Shown piece after piece: positions 49,189 to 60,676 of a stretch of 64,000 nucleotides of DNA. The stretch comes from Amphiura filiformis. Its lineage: Eukaryota; Echinodermata; Ophiuroidea; Amphilepidida; Amphiuridae. Every line of letters starts with the position of its first letter. Position 1 is the first letter of the stretch. The DNA is taken from assembly GCF_039555335.1 (NCBI RefSeq), contig NC_092628.1, positions 72,321,706-72,385,705 of the forward strand, read 5' to 3'. The notes beneath the pieces were generated by a model. That model worked only from the letters and a program-made list of their open reading frames with translations, made no database searches and had not been told where the DNA came from. The position numbers were made by a program, and so were the translations under genes.

Positions 49189-49295
49189 ATGGCCACAAGG
49201 TTGTTGCAGTCATCATCAAGACTATGTGTCACTTTTCCTTTAATGAATAAAAGGATTTGTAAACCCCTATGCCAACAGTTGAAGTTTTCTCAAGG
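49189..49295 (+). CDS. MMAB: MMAB exon 1 (coding part), mitochondrial presequence
   Basis: [20 protein letters not shown] and a Lys/Arg/Gln-rich continuation. Donor GG|GTAAGT. Ends in phase 2. Confidence 0.85.
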
Positions 49296-52200
49296 GTAAG
49301 TTAAAGTTTGGCGGCTAGTTAAATAATTTCATCATTCATGGCATGCTTCCAAATATACTGTGCAGCCACAGAATTCAGAATTAGAGAAGGAGAACCGGGA
49401 CTCCCTATACCGCCAAGTACTATCGTGCCGTCAGCTATGGGGAGAAAATTGGGGGTATTCGGGTTCTTGCCGACGGTGCGCGGAGACGAACGAAAACAAT
49501 TCTGCGTCTCATCTGTAGCGTCTTGGTACTCGCGTGCAGGTCGCATCAAGTGCGTCTCTCAAATGCGCCCATCATCTACATGTATGTCGCGCTTGTATGA
49601 CAACGAATGCCTCGGCGCATTCGAGGGAAACCGAATACCCCAATTTTTGCTCCATGCCTGTATCAAGATGGCGGTCGAGTCCTGGTTCTCTGGTTTTAAT
49701 TCTGTGTGTGCAGCTCTCATTTGGTCGAGAATAAAAAAATCCCAGGAATATTATGTGATATCATGTTTTGTACCGTTGGGCAGTGAAATCCAATAAAATA
49801 ATTTTGAATATTTCATTATCATGTTTTAGTGATTCAAAAAAGTATTACCACTAACATGACTAAACCAGTTGATCTGATTCATGCAGATGGATTGTTGTTT
49901 TGTTCAATGTCTGTTTGTTGGTCTGAGCCGAGTCTGAGAGACCGTTTGACCCTTCCCATTGGATTGGGCCATAAATACATACATGCATGGTAGGATGGCT
50001 GTGTCCGGGTGGACAACATCATGTCCAGGGACAAGCGATTTGCGTGGAACTTTTTTCCGCGCAATTGGCTATTTTTTTCCTATGGGCAGGGATACATGAT
50101 TTGCACTGAAAAAAAGTTTCGCGCAATTCCGCGCAATTTGCTATTTTTTTCTGCGCAAATCACCTGTCCCTGAACATGTCACATGCTTGTGTGAATGGGA
50201 CCAAGCTCAGGCAGAAGTTTTGGCCAAAATGAATGCGGGCGGGCAACAGCCCAACAGGAAACTTAATTGGAATCAACTTTTGTTATTTATTTAGCCATGA
50301 AATGGAGATGAATACATTTCCAATTGTCTGCCACCTGCACCCAATTTTCATTTTTGCTAAAAAAATTTCATTACTTTAGTATTTTGAATGACATGCACTT
50401 GTGTCTGTACCAAACTCAACAGCACTCTTCTTCTTCTTCTTTGGTTGAGTCGGCATACTTAGACTAGATGCTGTATATTCGCCAACTTTTCAAAGGTTTC
50501 AGAGGAATTGCATTGTCAGAGATGTACACGATTCTTATGTTTGTTCTGTTTTTGGAGTCTTCACTTTCCTTGCTTGCTTTGGTTTCAGTTTGGTTTGGCT
50601 TGGTTACTTCAGTTTCTTCATTGCTTGTTTTGGTTACCGGTACTTTAGTTCCTTTGGTTTCTTCTTTGCTTGTCTTGGTTACTTCAGTTGCTTTGGGTTC
50701 TGTTTGGCTTGTCTTGGATACCTCAGTTGCTTTAGTTTCTTCTTTGCTTGTTACTTCAGTTCCTTTGGTTTCTTCTTTGCTTGTCTTGGTTACTTCAGTT
50801 GCTTTGGTTTCTTCTTTGCTTGTTACTTCAGTTGCTTTGGTTTCTTTGCTTGTTTTGGTTACGGTACTTCAGTTGCTTTGGTTTCTTCTTTGCTTGTCTT
50901 GGTTACTTCAGTTGCTTTGGTTTCTTCTTTGCTTGTTACTTCAGTTGCTTTGGTTTCTTTGCTTGTTTTGGTTACTAAGTTCAGTTGCTTTGGTTTCTTC
51001 TTTGTTTGTCTTGGTTACTTCAGTTGCTTTGGGTTCTGTTTGGCTTGTCTTGGTTACCTCAGTTGCTTTGGTTTCTTCTTTGCTTGTTACTTCAGTTGCT
51101 TTGGTTTCTTGGCTTATCTTGGTTGCTTCAGTTGCTTTGGTTTCAAGTTTGTACATTCTGCTTTTGAAGATGTCTAATGACTTGGTTTCTGAGTCCAGGC
51201 TGTTCCATTCCTGTGATGCTCTTGGGAAAAAGCAGGCTCCGATAAATTTTCTATTTTTAATTGCCAGATCGGGCAAGCTTAGGTCAACTTTTGCTTGCCC
51301 GATTATGTCCATGAAACTGCACCATGGTAGTAGCCTTGGACAGCCTAGCGTTCCTATTTTTGACTTTGCAGTGTTGGCAGGTACATGTATGTTATCATAT
51401 ATGAAAGTAGGCTTCAGAGATGAAAATGCCAGTGGTGATATTTGGTGATTCTACTTTTAAATACTGTATTTATCTTATTTAACTTTTTATAGAAGTAATG
51501 GAGGAAATGTAAAAGTACCGAAGATTTACACAAAGACCGGAGATAAAGGTATGGTTGATCAATAGATTTTTCATGTTATAATTATTGAACTTAAAGGGGT
51601 AACCCTATTGGTTTTGGATATGGATTGTCTTTAAAATTACATAATAATATCAAATATCGCCCCCTTTATGCTGCTTTGTGAAAAAACGAGAGCATTTTCA
51701 GCGTAAATGTGAATAAATAGCCAAATTTGCAATCCAACACCTTGGTATACGTGAATTGCATTCTGGGCAGGCAAGCAAGCAACAACAATTCCCGTTCGTA
51801 TGACGAATGCTGACCGGGATGCTGACATGCTGTATAATGCCCGGCCCGTATTGAACGGAAAATATTTGTTGTTGTTTTCGTACCGTTTCAGAAAAAAAGG
51901 AAACAAAATATATTTCCCCTTGCAAATATGTAGGCCCTACATTTCAAATGAATATAAAAAAGTTGGGGTTAAAAATGGAGAGGAAAAAAAATCTTCCGAC
52001 ACGAGATTTTGAACCGGGTACCTCTCGGGTAACGCACAGCGCGCTAAATGATTGAGCAATTTAGCCCACGATGTACATCGCGGATTTTTTTATAACTAAA
52101 TACGGCATACCGTCTCGATGGTTCGCAATTAATTCCCTACCCAGAAATCCGAAGTAATTTTTATTTTTACAAACCGGTAGCCTGTAAAAACCGCTGTGTT

Positions 52201-55200
52201 TCATGATTTCTCGAAATACATCGACTTGGAGCGTCAAATTTCAGGATAGTAATGAGAAAAATAGTATCTATTATGTGATACCAAAACCTCATCAACAATG
52301 AAAAAATCGGGGATGATGCTGTCGATCGGGTTACGGACCTTTAAATGTAAATTGCTGTTTGTACCGATCCGACTTCATCAAAATCTTTTGATTTATTTTG
52401 GTTTTTATGGTACGGTATAGTATTTTGAGCCATGGACACCCCTTGGTTAAGGCTACATGCTCTTTTTGGTTGAAATTTTTGGCGGGAAATTATCCCGCAC
52501 AAATATTAAAGTAATCTTTTCCCACAACTAAATATCATAGTCAAGAAATTAATGATGCATGAGTGGTAGCTTAGATCATAACTTTCATATATACTTTAGT
52601 TGCAATTATCCCAGAAAATTCTTGATTTGTTTTTACAGAGTCTTGAATTGAGTTTTATGATCAAAAAACGTCACTCGGTGTATTTTGAAATTCGAGGCCA
52701 TAACTCTTCTCAAATTAGCCCCAAATCATAATTATTATATACACGTGTAGCAAACACCAATGGGAATAATTGGACGTTGTTTGCGGAGCCTAAATTTGAT
52801 ATTGATTTTATTTCACAATATTTCTAGTGTGAGAATTTTGACCTGTCAATCCCTTTTCGGATTTCGCATCCGAATTCATTAAAATGTGATATTTTGAATT
52901 AATAATGAGTACGCTTACCTTTCTGCAACACTTCCCGGTACCATTGCGCATCTGGTGACAGCCAATTTTTTGGCTGAAAACAGTCCCTTCCTATCATTTT
53001 TGAACAAAATATGCCTCAAAATTACGTACATGACACATGTAAATTGGCACAGCGAGGAAATGAAGAGAGCCATTTACGGTGGGGCAGGCTATTGGAAGCT
53101 ATTATGGTACCAGGCATGTCAAGCAGATGCATACATAAGGGCGGTATATTCAAATGCTATTGTCTGGATCATTGAGTATCGATCGCGCAAGTAGGCTTAT
53201 ACACGTAGGGGTGTGTTGTCGCTCCCCTAGTTTTGACATAAATTACAAGGATGTCTTGAATGACCCAGCGTTTTTATTATATTTATTAGAAAATTAATCG
53301 TCGTTTATTACGAGTCCTAAGAGTCATACCAGTTCAATTCATCAAAATTAATTTGTATTAAATGAAAAACAAACAGACTAAGTAGAGTCCAATGTCTTAC
53401 TATGACTGTATTACTATCAAAATCTGCTTTTCAATACACTAGAAACGTGTTGATCTTTGAAAATCGTCAGACATTAACCACAGGTACCGCCGTGGCACAG
53501 TGGCATCGTTCACTGTTCAGCATAGTGTATCGGCAGTGGTTCGAACCCTGGTGTAAATTTTAGTATTTTATATTCTTTTTACTAATACGCTGTGCCGTTT
53601 TTCAAACACGCCCCTGAATGAAATTCATGGGCAAGTACCCTTAAGTGAATTTAATGTAGCTATCCGAAAAAAGAAACTGTTAACACATTTGTTTTGTTTA
53701 TTAGGTACGTCAGTTACCATAGCAGGAGACAGAAGACCTAAAGATGATGATATATTTGAAGCCTTAGGAACAACAGATGAGTTGTCTTCTGCTATTGGGT
53801 AAGTTTGCTCTCAGTCATGTAAAGTCACAAGGGTTGTTGACAAGGGCAGTTTTCCATCAGTCAGAGGGTCAACCCATTCCTGATTATGAAGATGTAACCT
53901 GTTCCAACTTGATAGGGGAATCTAATTGTTGATCACAAAAATGGCGTAAGGGACATACCGAGATTGTTAACCTCAAGGCTCAAACACAGGTTTTGTTCAC
54001 ATAACATATGTGATGCGATCAAGCAAAATCAGTCGGAACTCGCAAATATTGATTATGAGATACAGTCAAACAAAGGAAATGTTTCTTAATTTTGTTTCCT
54101 CTTGTTTTGGAAACCCTTTAATTGCTCATACCTTTGGAACTGGTTGTTCAATATCAATGATTAAAAATACAGCTTTGTAAATGCTTTTTACTATTCCTAT
54201 AAGAAACTGAAAATTTAAAATTTCTGAGTGCTGACTCACATATTAGGAAACAATAATAAGTGTATAGACTACCAGCATTTGGAAATGGAGATACTTGAGC
54301 TAATGAGTAAAGAGGCTTTCACTATGGGAATCCATATAAACAAGCCAAAAGGTTTCAACAGGTGCACTGTTGGGTCGAAAAAAGTTGTCAAGCTTTCGGC
54401 AGATGGCTCTTGACTTCATCAGGACTGAAGCAGGAATGGGCAGCAGTAATATATAGTCTAGCTGCCAGGTGCTGCCTTCTTCTAATTGGCTGATAAATCT
54501 GTGTTCTGATTGGCTGCAGAAGGTTTTGGCTAATTGAGCTGTGCTCTGAATTGATGTGACTGAATGGATTTTTTCAGAGTGTTCAGACAGCTAGCCTAGA
54601 ATACTTGATGGCTCTACAAAGAGCATTCAGATACAACCAATAAGAACACAGTTCAATTAGCCAATCTGAGCAAGGCTTCTGCAGCCAATGAGTACAAATT
54701 GATCAGCAATTGGGAGATGGCAGTGCCTGGCAGCTATACTGTATTGCTGCTTCTAATTCCTGCTGTTTTGTGTTGAAAGAACCTTATTACTTTTTGGAGC
54801 AGCAAGAAAATATCTGCATGTCTGTATAATGTTAACCCTAACTAAAATAAAAGGAATCCAATTACTACGCTGAAATTTCAGTGACTCAAGACAAGTGGTT
54901 CAGTATATATGACAGGAAATGAGGTACATCCTAGCGGTACCTTATTTCTTATCATAAATAACAAACCGCTTGTCGTGGGACACTGAAATTCCAGTGTAGT
55001 AATTGGATTCCTTGCCCCTATGACATAACTTTTACCAGTGTGTTTTTAGTTTTTGAGAAAAATGCAAAAATAGACACAAATTTATCGAGGGGTGTACATG
55101 TAGTACCCCCTTAATGTTTCATAAAAGCATATATAGGAGAAACATGATCAACATTGTTACCCCTTCCTCCCTAACTAAACTAGTTTGATTAATAGGACTT

Positions 55201-58200
55201 TATTGATATTTTGGTTTGTTACCTAAGCATTTTCTACAATGCAATGCTGCTTACTCTTGATATTTTGTTGATTCTTTCTAATTGAACCCAGGCTTGCTAG
55301 AGAATTTTGTGTTGAAGCAAACATTGATATTGATATGCAGCTGGAGGAGGTAAGTTCACTCACTGAATCAGGCTTAATCATATTTGTGCTATCAAATAGG
55401 TTGAACTTTTTGCCTCTAGTTGATAAGAATTCTGTTACAAATGTGTACTGCATAGTATTATGCTATGTATGGGCACAGTGCCTAAATGCTGCAGGTTGTA
55501 TTATGTTCTTCAGGCAATTCTTTCAACATGAAGAAGTACTCCCTCAGTTTGAAATGAATCACTTCAGAGTGAAGTAGAGTCCCCAGGAAAAGGATAGAGG
55601 GCGTTAGACAAATATTGGTTGAAAGTTATTGCAATCAAGTGGGAAAAATGATCTTTGGGTTGCAGCTTCCATTTGGTGCCAATTTATTCCATGCAAGTCG
55701 GACATTTTAATAAATTTCATATCCCAACTTGGCATTTGTACAGGCTGAGTCAGATGGAAGACATATTCAGTTGAAGATTGTGGCAATTTAAAAGGGAATC
55801 CCCCCCCCCCCCCAAATGGGAAAATGGATACCAGCTCTATTTGATCTTAATTACATTTTTGATGTTTTGCTCATCCCATTTGCAGATTCAATGTGTGCTA
55901 CAAGATGCAGGTTCTTGCATTGCAACACCAAAAAATTTAGCTTCACAAAATCAAATTAGTAAGTATTGAAGTATTAGATTTGTAAGATTCTGAGATGGGA
56001 GATGTGCTCCAATTACATGGTTGCTGTATGCAATTTTAATTAAAAGGTCTTTCATGCAAAACATTTGTTTGACAGTTACTTGTTACAAGTGAATTTTAAA
56101 ATTGGCATGTCAGGCAGCCAGTGTACTTGAGTACTTCTTCCACTATATCACTGGGCCAAAATAGCAACATGTGGCCTCTGAGAAAACACATTTTGTGAAC
56201 TAAAGATTTGCAGTCACACATTTTCTAGATATGAAATGTGAAAGGAAACACTAATAAGATCTTGCTGACTTTCAAGAATTGATCTGGGTTACTGTCCCTT
56301 AAGGGCTGGGGTATGAACGTTTGGACAGTATTTATTTTGGGACATTAGAGCACATCAGACATATCGAATTGCATTCTGAATATGAAGAATGTCATTCCAA
56401 TATCAAATAATTTTGATTTTTGAAATTAGCAATTTAATACACATTTTATGGCAAATCATTAAAATTGATATTTTGATATTTAACAGTACTTGAAGTAAAC
56501 TTTATAAATCTGATGATTTATACTTAAAGTGTATGTAGGTGGAATGAAAAGCCGACGATCAATTGAAAATTTTGACCTTTAGTATTAAAGATATGGATTT
56601 TTTTCCCAAAACACCAAAAAAAAAAATTAGGTCTTTTTGGGAAAAAATCCATATCTTCAATATGAAAGGTCAAAATTTTCAATTGACTGTCCGCTTTTCC
56701 TCCCTGCTACATACACTTTAAGAATATATCATTAGATTTATATAATTTAATTCGAGGACTGTTATATATCAAAATTTGAAAAATATCAAATTTTTATAAT
56801 TTGTCATAAAATTTGTATTATATTGTGATTTAAAAAAATGAAAATTATTTGATATCAGAAAGACATGCTTCAGTATTCAGAATACAATTCGATAGGTCTG
56901 AGGTGCTCTCATGTCCCACAAAATACTGTCAAACGCAATAAACGCTCATTTTGGATCCCTTAAACCATGCACTTTTAAATTTTAAGCACATTTACATGTT
57001 CTATATACATTGTACTACCCATAAAGAAAGCATAATCTTTATACACAGCATATAATGATGTAGCTGTGTTCTTTTACAACTTTTCAAATCACTTATTTTC
57101 ATTCAGTGGTAGTGGGGGAAATTGTGAATTATTGTTTTGTTTCATCTTTGAATATAATGGTAGGACCTTGGTTGTAATTTGTTTCCTTATTGTCCAAAAA
57201 AGACTCTACAAATTAGTGCTTTTACTTTCATGCAGGTTTAACACAGTTTGATGCTTCATCTGTAGACACACTAGAGAATTGGATAGATGATTGTACACAT
57301 CAGCTTCCTCCTCTTAAAAACTTTATATTGCCAGTAAGTTTGAATTTTGTATCATCAAAGTAAAGTAGTGAACTGAAATGAATTTCTGTTGACAAGTATA
57401 AAAGAAGAATCATAATAGCATGCTTGTAAAGTATAAATTAAAGAATTTTATCCAAATTGAATTAAAATGTTTGTTGCATGAAAATAAGTGGACATTAATG
57501 TGCTGCATTGCTTTTATATTCTGTTTTTATTTTAGTCAGGAGGAAAAGCAAGTAGTTGTTTACATTTAGCAAGGTCAATATGTAGGCGAGCAGAAAGAAG
57601 GTAAGCTACACAGATACTTACTATAGAACCCCAATTTTGGTACAGAAATAAACAGGTTACTTTGTTAAGGGAAGGGGTATGAACGTTTGGACAGTATTTA
57701 TTGTGGGACATTAGAGCATATCAGACATATCGAATTGCATTCTGAATACAAAGAATGTCCTGATATCAAATAATTTTGATTTTTGAAATTGCAATGTAAT
57801 ACATTTTATGGCAAATCATTAAAATTGATATTTTTGATATTTAACAGTACTTGAAGTAAAATTTATAAATCTGATGATTTATACTTAAAGTGTATGTAGG
57901 TGGGATGAAAAGCCGACGATCAATTGAAAATGTTGACCTTCCGTATTGAAGATATGGATTTTTTTCCCCAAAACACCAACAAAATTAGGTCTTTTTGAGA
58001 AAAAAATCCATATCTTCAATATAAAAGGTCAAAATTTTCAATTGATCGTCGGCTTTTCCTCCCAGCTACATACACATTAAGAATATATCATTAGATTTAT
58101 AAAATTTACTTCGAGGACTGTTATATATCAAAAATTTGATATTTGTTATAAAATTTGTATTATATCGTGAATTTCAAAAAATGAAAATTATTTGATATCA

Positions 58201-59564
58201 GAAAGACATTCTTCGTATTCAGAATGCAATTCGCTACGTCTGAGGTGCTCTCATGTCCCACAAAAAATACTGTCGAAACGCCATAAACGCTCATTCTAGA
58301 TCCCTTAATGGTTTCAAATATCTCACCAGCATGTACGCACAGCACAGCTCTCCTAAGAAAAGCCTAGCTTAACAGGTGTTCAAGACTCAAGATTTGCAAT
58401 TTATATTTAAACCAGCAAATTTTCCTCCAAATATAAATGCTTTTGAAATAAAGTCAAGAATGCATCAAAAATTTCTACTTCCTAGGCCAAAAATTCCCAC
58501 AAGTTAGTTGGTGGCCTGAAAACCAAAATACGAAATGTGAATTTTATCCTAAAATATATATTGCACATAATTATTGATTGTCAAGTCATTATGAAATAGG
58601 TTTAAAATGAAAATGATCAGTTTGTGCAGCATTGAAGGTTGATTTTTAATTTTTGCAATAATTTGTTTGAAATGTTTTTCCTCAGACTAACAATCTTAAA
58701 TGAGTTCAACATTAACCCCTGATCCACTCCCAGGATCGCCTACTATTCACATGCTGCTAGATCTAGTCAATTGTAAATTTTTGTTGAATTTACTATATTT
58801 CTTGCCAGTCAATGTTTCATATTGCTTTTTTTAACAACATTATTGTGATTGCTCTTTTCCCTAGACTTGTTCCGTTGGTAGAAAGTCAACAGTTGGATCC
58901 TAAAGTAGCTAGATACTTCAACAGGTGAGTTGCATTACAAAATCTCTAATTAATCTCGCATAGTGATGATGAATAAATACAGAGCCCCTTGATCCTTAAC
59001 ACTATCCTATCTTTAACTTGGCAGTTACCCTAATCTTAAATCTGTTGGGTGTTGGGCTAGGTTTTACAATCAGGTGCTTTATTCTGTGTATGATACATAT
59101 GATAAGCTATAAACAGATGGTATTATAGGCAAAATAACCAATTCTTGATCATGAGAGGATGTACCTTCTGTGTCAGCGTACTTTTCATAGAATAACACCG
59201 TCGTGCGACCTACATGATCAAACCTTGACCTTGCCTAGCAGTAGCAACATGTCCGTGTGATTGGTCAATTCTTAAAAGCTGTGTTTTGCATCGTAAGCGC
59301 CAGTCTTAGCGCTTAGTACGCTTGACGCAAATACTTGTGCGTACCTAAGTTGGCTCTCTTGATCGAGAATTCAATATTTTGCCTGTAAAGTGGTGTGCTG
59401 GATTCTAAAATTGTACCAGGTGTTGGCTGTTAAAGTCTTCCCATCTGTTCATTTACAGATTGAGTGATTTCCTCTTCACCGTAGCAAGATATGCAGCACT
59501 ATCTGAAGGAAGAGAAGAAACCATCTACAGGAAGATTAGACCATCCAAAGACAAGACAAAGTGA
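49189..59564 (+). CDS. MMAB: MMAB, cob(I)alamin adenosyltransferase, 9 coding exons
   Basis: MMAB transfers the adenosyl group of ATP to cob(I)alamin in the mitochondrion, giving adenosylcobalamin for methylmalonyl-CoA mutase. Exons 49189-49295, 51493-51548, 53705-53798, 55292-55349, 55886-55958, 57236-57333, 57536-57600, 58865-58924, 59459-59564 sum to 717 nt, 238 residues plus stop (human about 250). Residues 1-36 are Arg/Lys-rich without acidic residues, consistent with a mitochondrial presequence. Then come the ATP-binding [10 protein letters not shown] (46-55), [20 protein letters not shown] (64-83), FILPSGGK (159-166), the CRRAERR block (178-184), which in human carries disease-linked Arg residues, and [14 protein letters not shown] (203-216). 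All key motifs are intact and every splice junction is GT-AG. The start is the first ATG of the frame. Confidence 0.95.
49380..49740. other. CpG-rich first-intron segment
   Basis: A stretch just inside MMAB intron 1 has roughly 25 CpGs in about 350 bases, far above the surrounding AT-rich DNA. It also carries a 152-codon open frame (49338-49796) with no recognisable domain. Best read as the downstream part of the CpG-rich promoter region, or a foreign insertion. Confidence 0.45.
50560..51170. repeat. Minisatellite coding-like for ETKATEVTK on the minus strand
   Basis: A 24-36-base unit (ACTTCAGTTGCTTTGGTTTC on the plus strand) repeats about 18 times with internal deletions. Minus-strand reading gives [17 protein letters not shown] repeats. 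It continues directly from the LINE-like end at 51171-51312. The long plus-strand frame across it (50468-51448) is a shadow. Confidence 0.75.
50941..51312 (-). pseudogene. LINE reverse-transcriptase C-terminal end, extended by repeats
   Basis: The minus-strand frame (123 codons) begins [20 protein letters not shown], then [20 protein letters not shown] and IFKSRMYKL. The FFPR..WNSL....S...FK.R pattern is typical of the extreme C terminus of jockey/CR1-like LINE ORF2 proteins. From there it runs into ETKATEV repeats, and it lacks the polymerase domain upstream. It sits antisense in MMAB intron 1. Confidence 0.6.
51493..51548 (+). CDS. MMAB: MMAB exon 2
   Basis: Acceptor TTTTTATAG, donor GTATGG. 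Encodes [17 protein letters not shown], the ATP-binding N-terminal motif. Confidence 0.93.
51995..52080 (-). pseudogene. Degenerate tRNA-like sequence
   Basis: The minus strand shows a box A-like GGGCTAAATTGCTCAATC and box B-like GGTTCAAAATC with fair spacing. Stems are poor, so a SINE-like remnant is more likely than a tRNA gene. Confidence 0.3.
53486..53556 (+). pseudogene. tRNA-derived SINE head
   Basis: Box A TGGCACAGTGGCATCG, an anticodon stem CACT/AGTG with loop GTTCAGCAT, and box B GGTTCGAACCC are present. Acceptor pairing is incomplete. A CCC-free AT-rich tail follows. Confidence 0.45.
53705..53798 (+). CDS. MMAB: MMAB exon 3
   Basis: Acceptor GTTTATTAG, donor [26 protein letters not shown] then [11 protein letters not shown]. 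Confidence 0.95.
54430..54764. mobile_element. Foldback element in MMAB intron 3
   Basis: GCAGGAAT..GCAGCA at the left pairs with TGCTGCTTCTAATTCCTGC at the right. Inner TATAGTCTAGCTGCCAGG and GATTGGCTGCAGAAG segments have inverted partners. The segment just left of it (54370-54420) resembles a Penelope-like terminus (GACTTCATCAGGACTGAAGC). Confidence 0.65.
54851..55013. mobile_element. Short MITE in MMAB intron 3
   Basis: AAGGAATCCAATTACTACGC and CTGAAATTTCAGTG at the left pair with CACTGAAATTCCAGTG and TAGTAATTGGATTCCTT at the right. CAAGTGGTT pairs with AACCGCTTG. 163 bp. Confidence 0.75.
55292..55349 (+). CDS. MMAB: MMAB exon 4
   Basis: Acceptor GAACCCAG, donor [25 protein letters not shown]. 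Confidence 0.9.
55886..55958 (+). CDS. MMAB: MMAB exon 5
   Basis: Acceptor CCATTTGCAG, donor [26 protein letters not shown], aligned with the family's IQC.LQDVGS.LATP. Confidence 0.95.
56299..56963. mobile_element. TTAA foldback MITE, copy D, in MMAB intron 5
   Basis: TTAA at 56299-56302 and 56960-56963. Family words GACATTAGAGCACATCAGAC, CCGACGATCAATTGAAAATT and the inverted set on the right. Almost a sister of copy E. Confidence 0.85.
57236..57333 (+). CDS. MMAB: MMAB exon 6
   Basis: Acceptor CTTTCATGCAG, donor [26 protein letters not shown] then [11 protein letters not shown]. Confidence 0.95.
57536..57600 (+). CDS. MMAB: MMAB exon 7
   Basis: Acceptor TTTTATTTTAG, donor [26 protein letters not shown] plus RR, the Arg-rich active-site block. 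Confidence 0.95.
57665..58307. mobile_element. TTAA foldback MITE, copy E, in MMAB intron 7
   Basis: TTAA at 57665-57668 and 58304-58307. Very similar to copy D, including GGGGTATGAACGTTTGGACA at the left and GATCCCTTAA at the right. Confidence 0.85.
58865..58924 (+). CDS. MMAB: MMAB exon 8
   Basis: Acceptor TTTTCCCTAG, donor [25 protein letters not shown]. Confidence 0.93.
59126..59385. mobile_element. Sailor-derived MITE in MMAB intron 8
   Basis: 260 bp. Its ends (TAGGCAAAATA, with a CTTGATCATGAGAGG segment at the left; inverted at the right as CTCTCTTGATCGAGAATTC and TATTTTGCC) match the Sailor terminus at 45811. The match continues through GAGAGCCAACTT..ACGCAC..TATTTGCGTC. TA flanks both ends (59124-59125, 59386-59387). 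No coding. Confidence 0.75.
59459..59564 (+). CDS. MMAB: MMAB exon 9 and stop
   Basis: Acceptor [31 protein letters not shown], then a Lys-rich tail and TGA at 59562-59564. The 3' UTR end was not located; no AATAAA is close by. Confidence 0.94.
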
Positions 59565-60447
59565 CACCTGCCAGCAGATAGCAGTGCAATATTGTGCAAT
59601 CTCTTAAGTAGTTACTCATAGTATTAGGTAGTTGACAGTGACACATGGATTGGGGATATCATAACACCTTGGTGCATGTTCTACTTACAGAATCATGTTC
59701 TCCAGAGAACCCAAAATCATGGAAATATTTTTATACCCTTGTCATATTTGCCTTTAATTTAAAATATTGATGTTAAGGACTTTGTAATGGGTTTCATATG
59801 TTCTGGGGTATCTATGATGTTGATTATGCAATCCATGTGTGACTAAGGCACATGTCTGAAAAGCTCACAATCACAAGGACAGTTGTTTGGTTAATATGAC
59901 GAGGTAGTGATGCAATCAGAAAAGCTGTGAGAAAAATATGTGGAGTGCATAAATATTGTATAATTACACTCCTGCACAGTTTCGCGTACTTCGCGCTCTG
60001 CATTCATTTTTCTTGAAAGTGGGTGCATTGATATTGGTCAAATTTTCAAACATTTTAAAAGGGCATTTTGTGATCCACAGCCTCATTACCCCCCCCCCCC
60101 CACTTTTCTCAAAAAAGTTGGAGATTTTCATATACCACTGGAAGCCTCTGGCTACATAATGTTTATGTCCCAAACATTTCTTGCAGATTAATTCGTTTAG
60201 CAAAAATATCGTCAAATTTGAATTTCGTTCTGGTATACCAGAATGAAATTACAACAGTGGCCTATGGAGCAGTGTAATACACATGATCATGCTTAACTCG
60301 CAAACGGAAAATCAGTATTAACTGAAATTTTGAGAATAAGCTTTTTTTGTGGATATTACTGAAAAATGTCATAAAAGAGGATGCTAGGATCACAAAATCC
60401 CCCTTTAAGTATTTTTTATAAAATAGGTTACTAAATGAAGAACTTGT
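59565..60447. other. MMAB 3' flank, probably including its 3' UTR
   Basis: No gene seen. It includes a C11 run (60092) and a possible inverted pair at 59963/60260 (AATTACACT..CTGC, GCAGTGTAAT). Confidence 0.4.
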
Positions 60448-60581
60448 GCTGAATGTTGATGCGTCCAATGCACCCCACTGCAGGGCTCGTGCATAGGACC
60501 CATCAACATCTCACGCTGAATGTTGATGCGTCCAATGCACCCCACTGCAGGGCTCGTGCATAGGACACATCAACATCTCAG
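60448..60581. repeat. Two tandem copies of a 67-bp hairpin unit
   Basis: GCTGAATGTTGATGCGTCCA...CATCAACATCTCA occurs twice back to back with one or two differences. Each unit folds, TGTTGATGCGTCC pairing with GGACCCATCAACA. Confidence 0.85.
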
Positions 60582-60676
60582 CTTGCATACATTATTGAGT
60601 TCTAATTTGTCTCTCAACAAGTAATATGTATTTTTTAACCTTTAATTCCATCACTCTCACACCATATGTAAGGTGA

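Larger units (their letters stand above)
51549..53704. other. MMAB intron 2
   Basis: Contains two weak tRNA-derived pieces (51995-52080 minus, 53486-53556 plus). The remainder is AT-rich, and nothing else was recognised. Confidence 0.45.

Noticed and set aside
49338..49796. 152-codon frame after MMAB exon 1
   Set aside because: Lies in the intron, has no known similarity and is explained by CpG-rich sequence with few stops; kept only as a composition finding.
50468..51448. 326-codon plus-strand frame of LVSSLLVLV repeats resembling a membrane protein
   Set aside because: It is the antisense of the ETKATEV minisatellite and LINE end; its hydrophobic repeats are a by-product.
26300..53556. 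Working tRNA genes at 26300 and 53486
   Set aside because: Stems are mismatched and the loop at 26300 is the wrong size; tRNA-derived repeats are more likely.
49189..59564. MMAB as bacterial contamination (PduO-type adenosyltransferases are bacterial too)
   Set aside because: Nine exons with GT-AG introns and a mitochondrial-type presequence show an animal nuclear gene.
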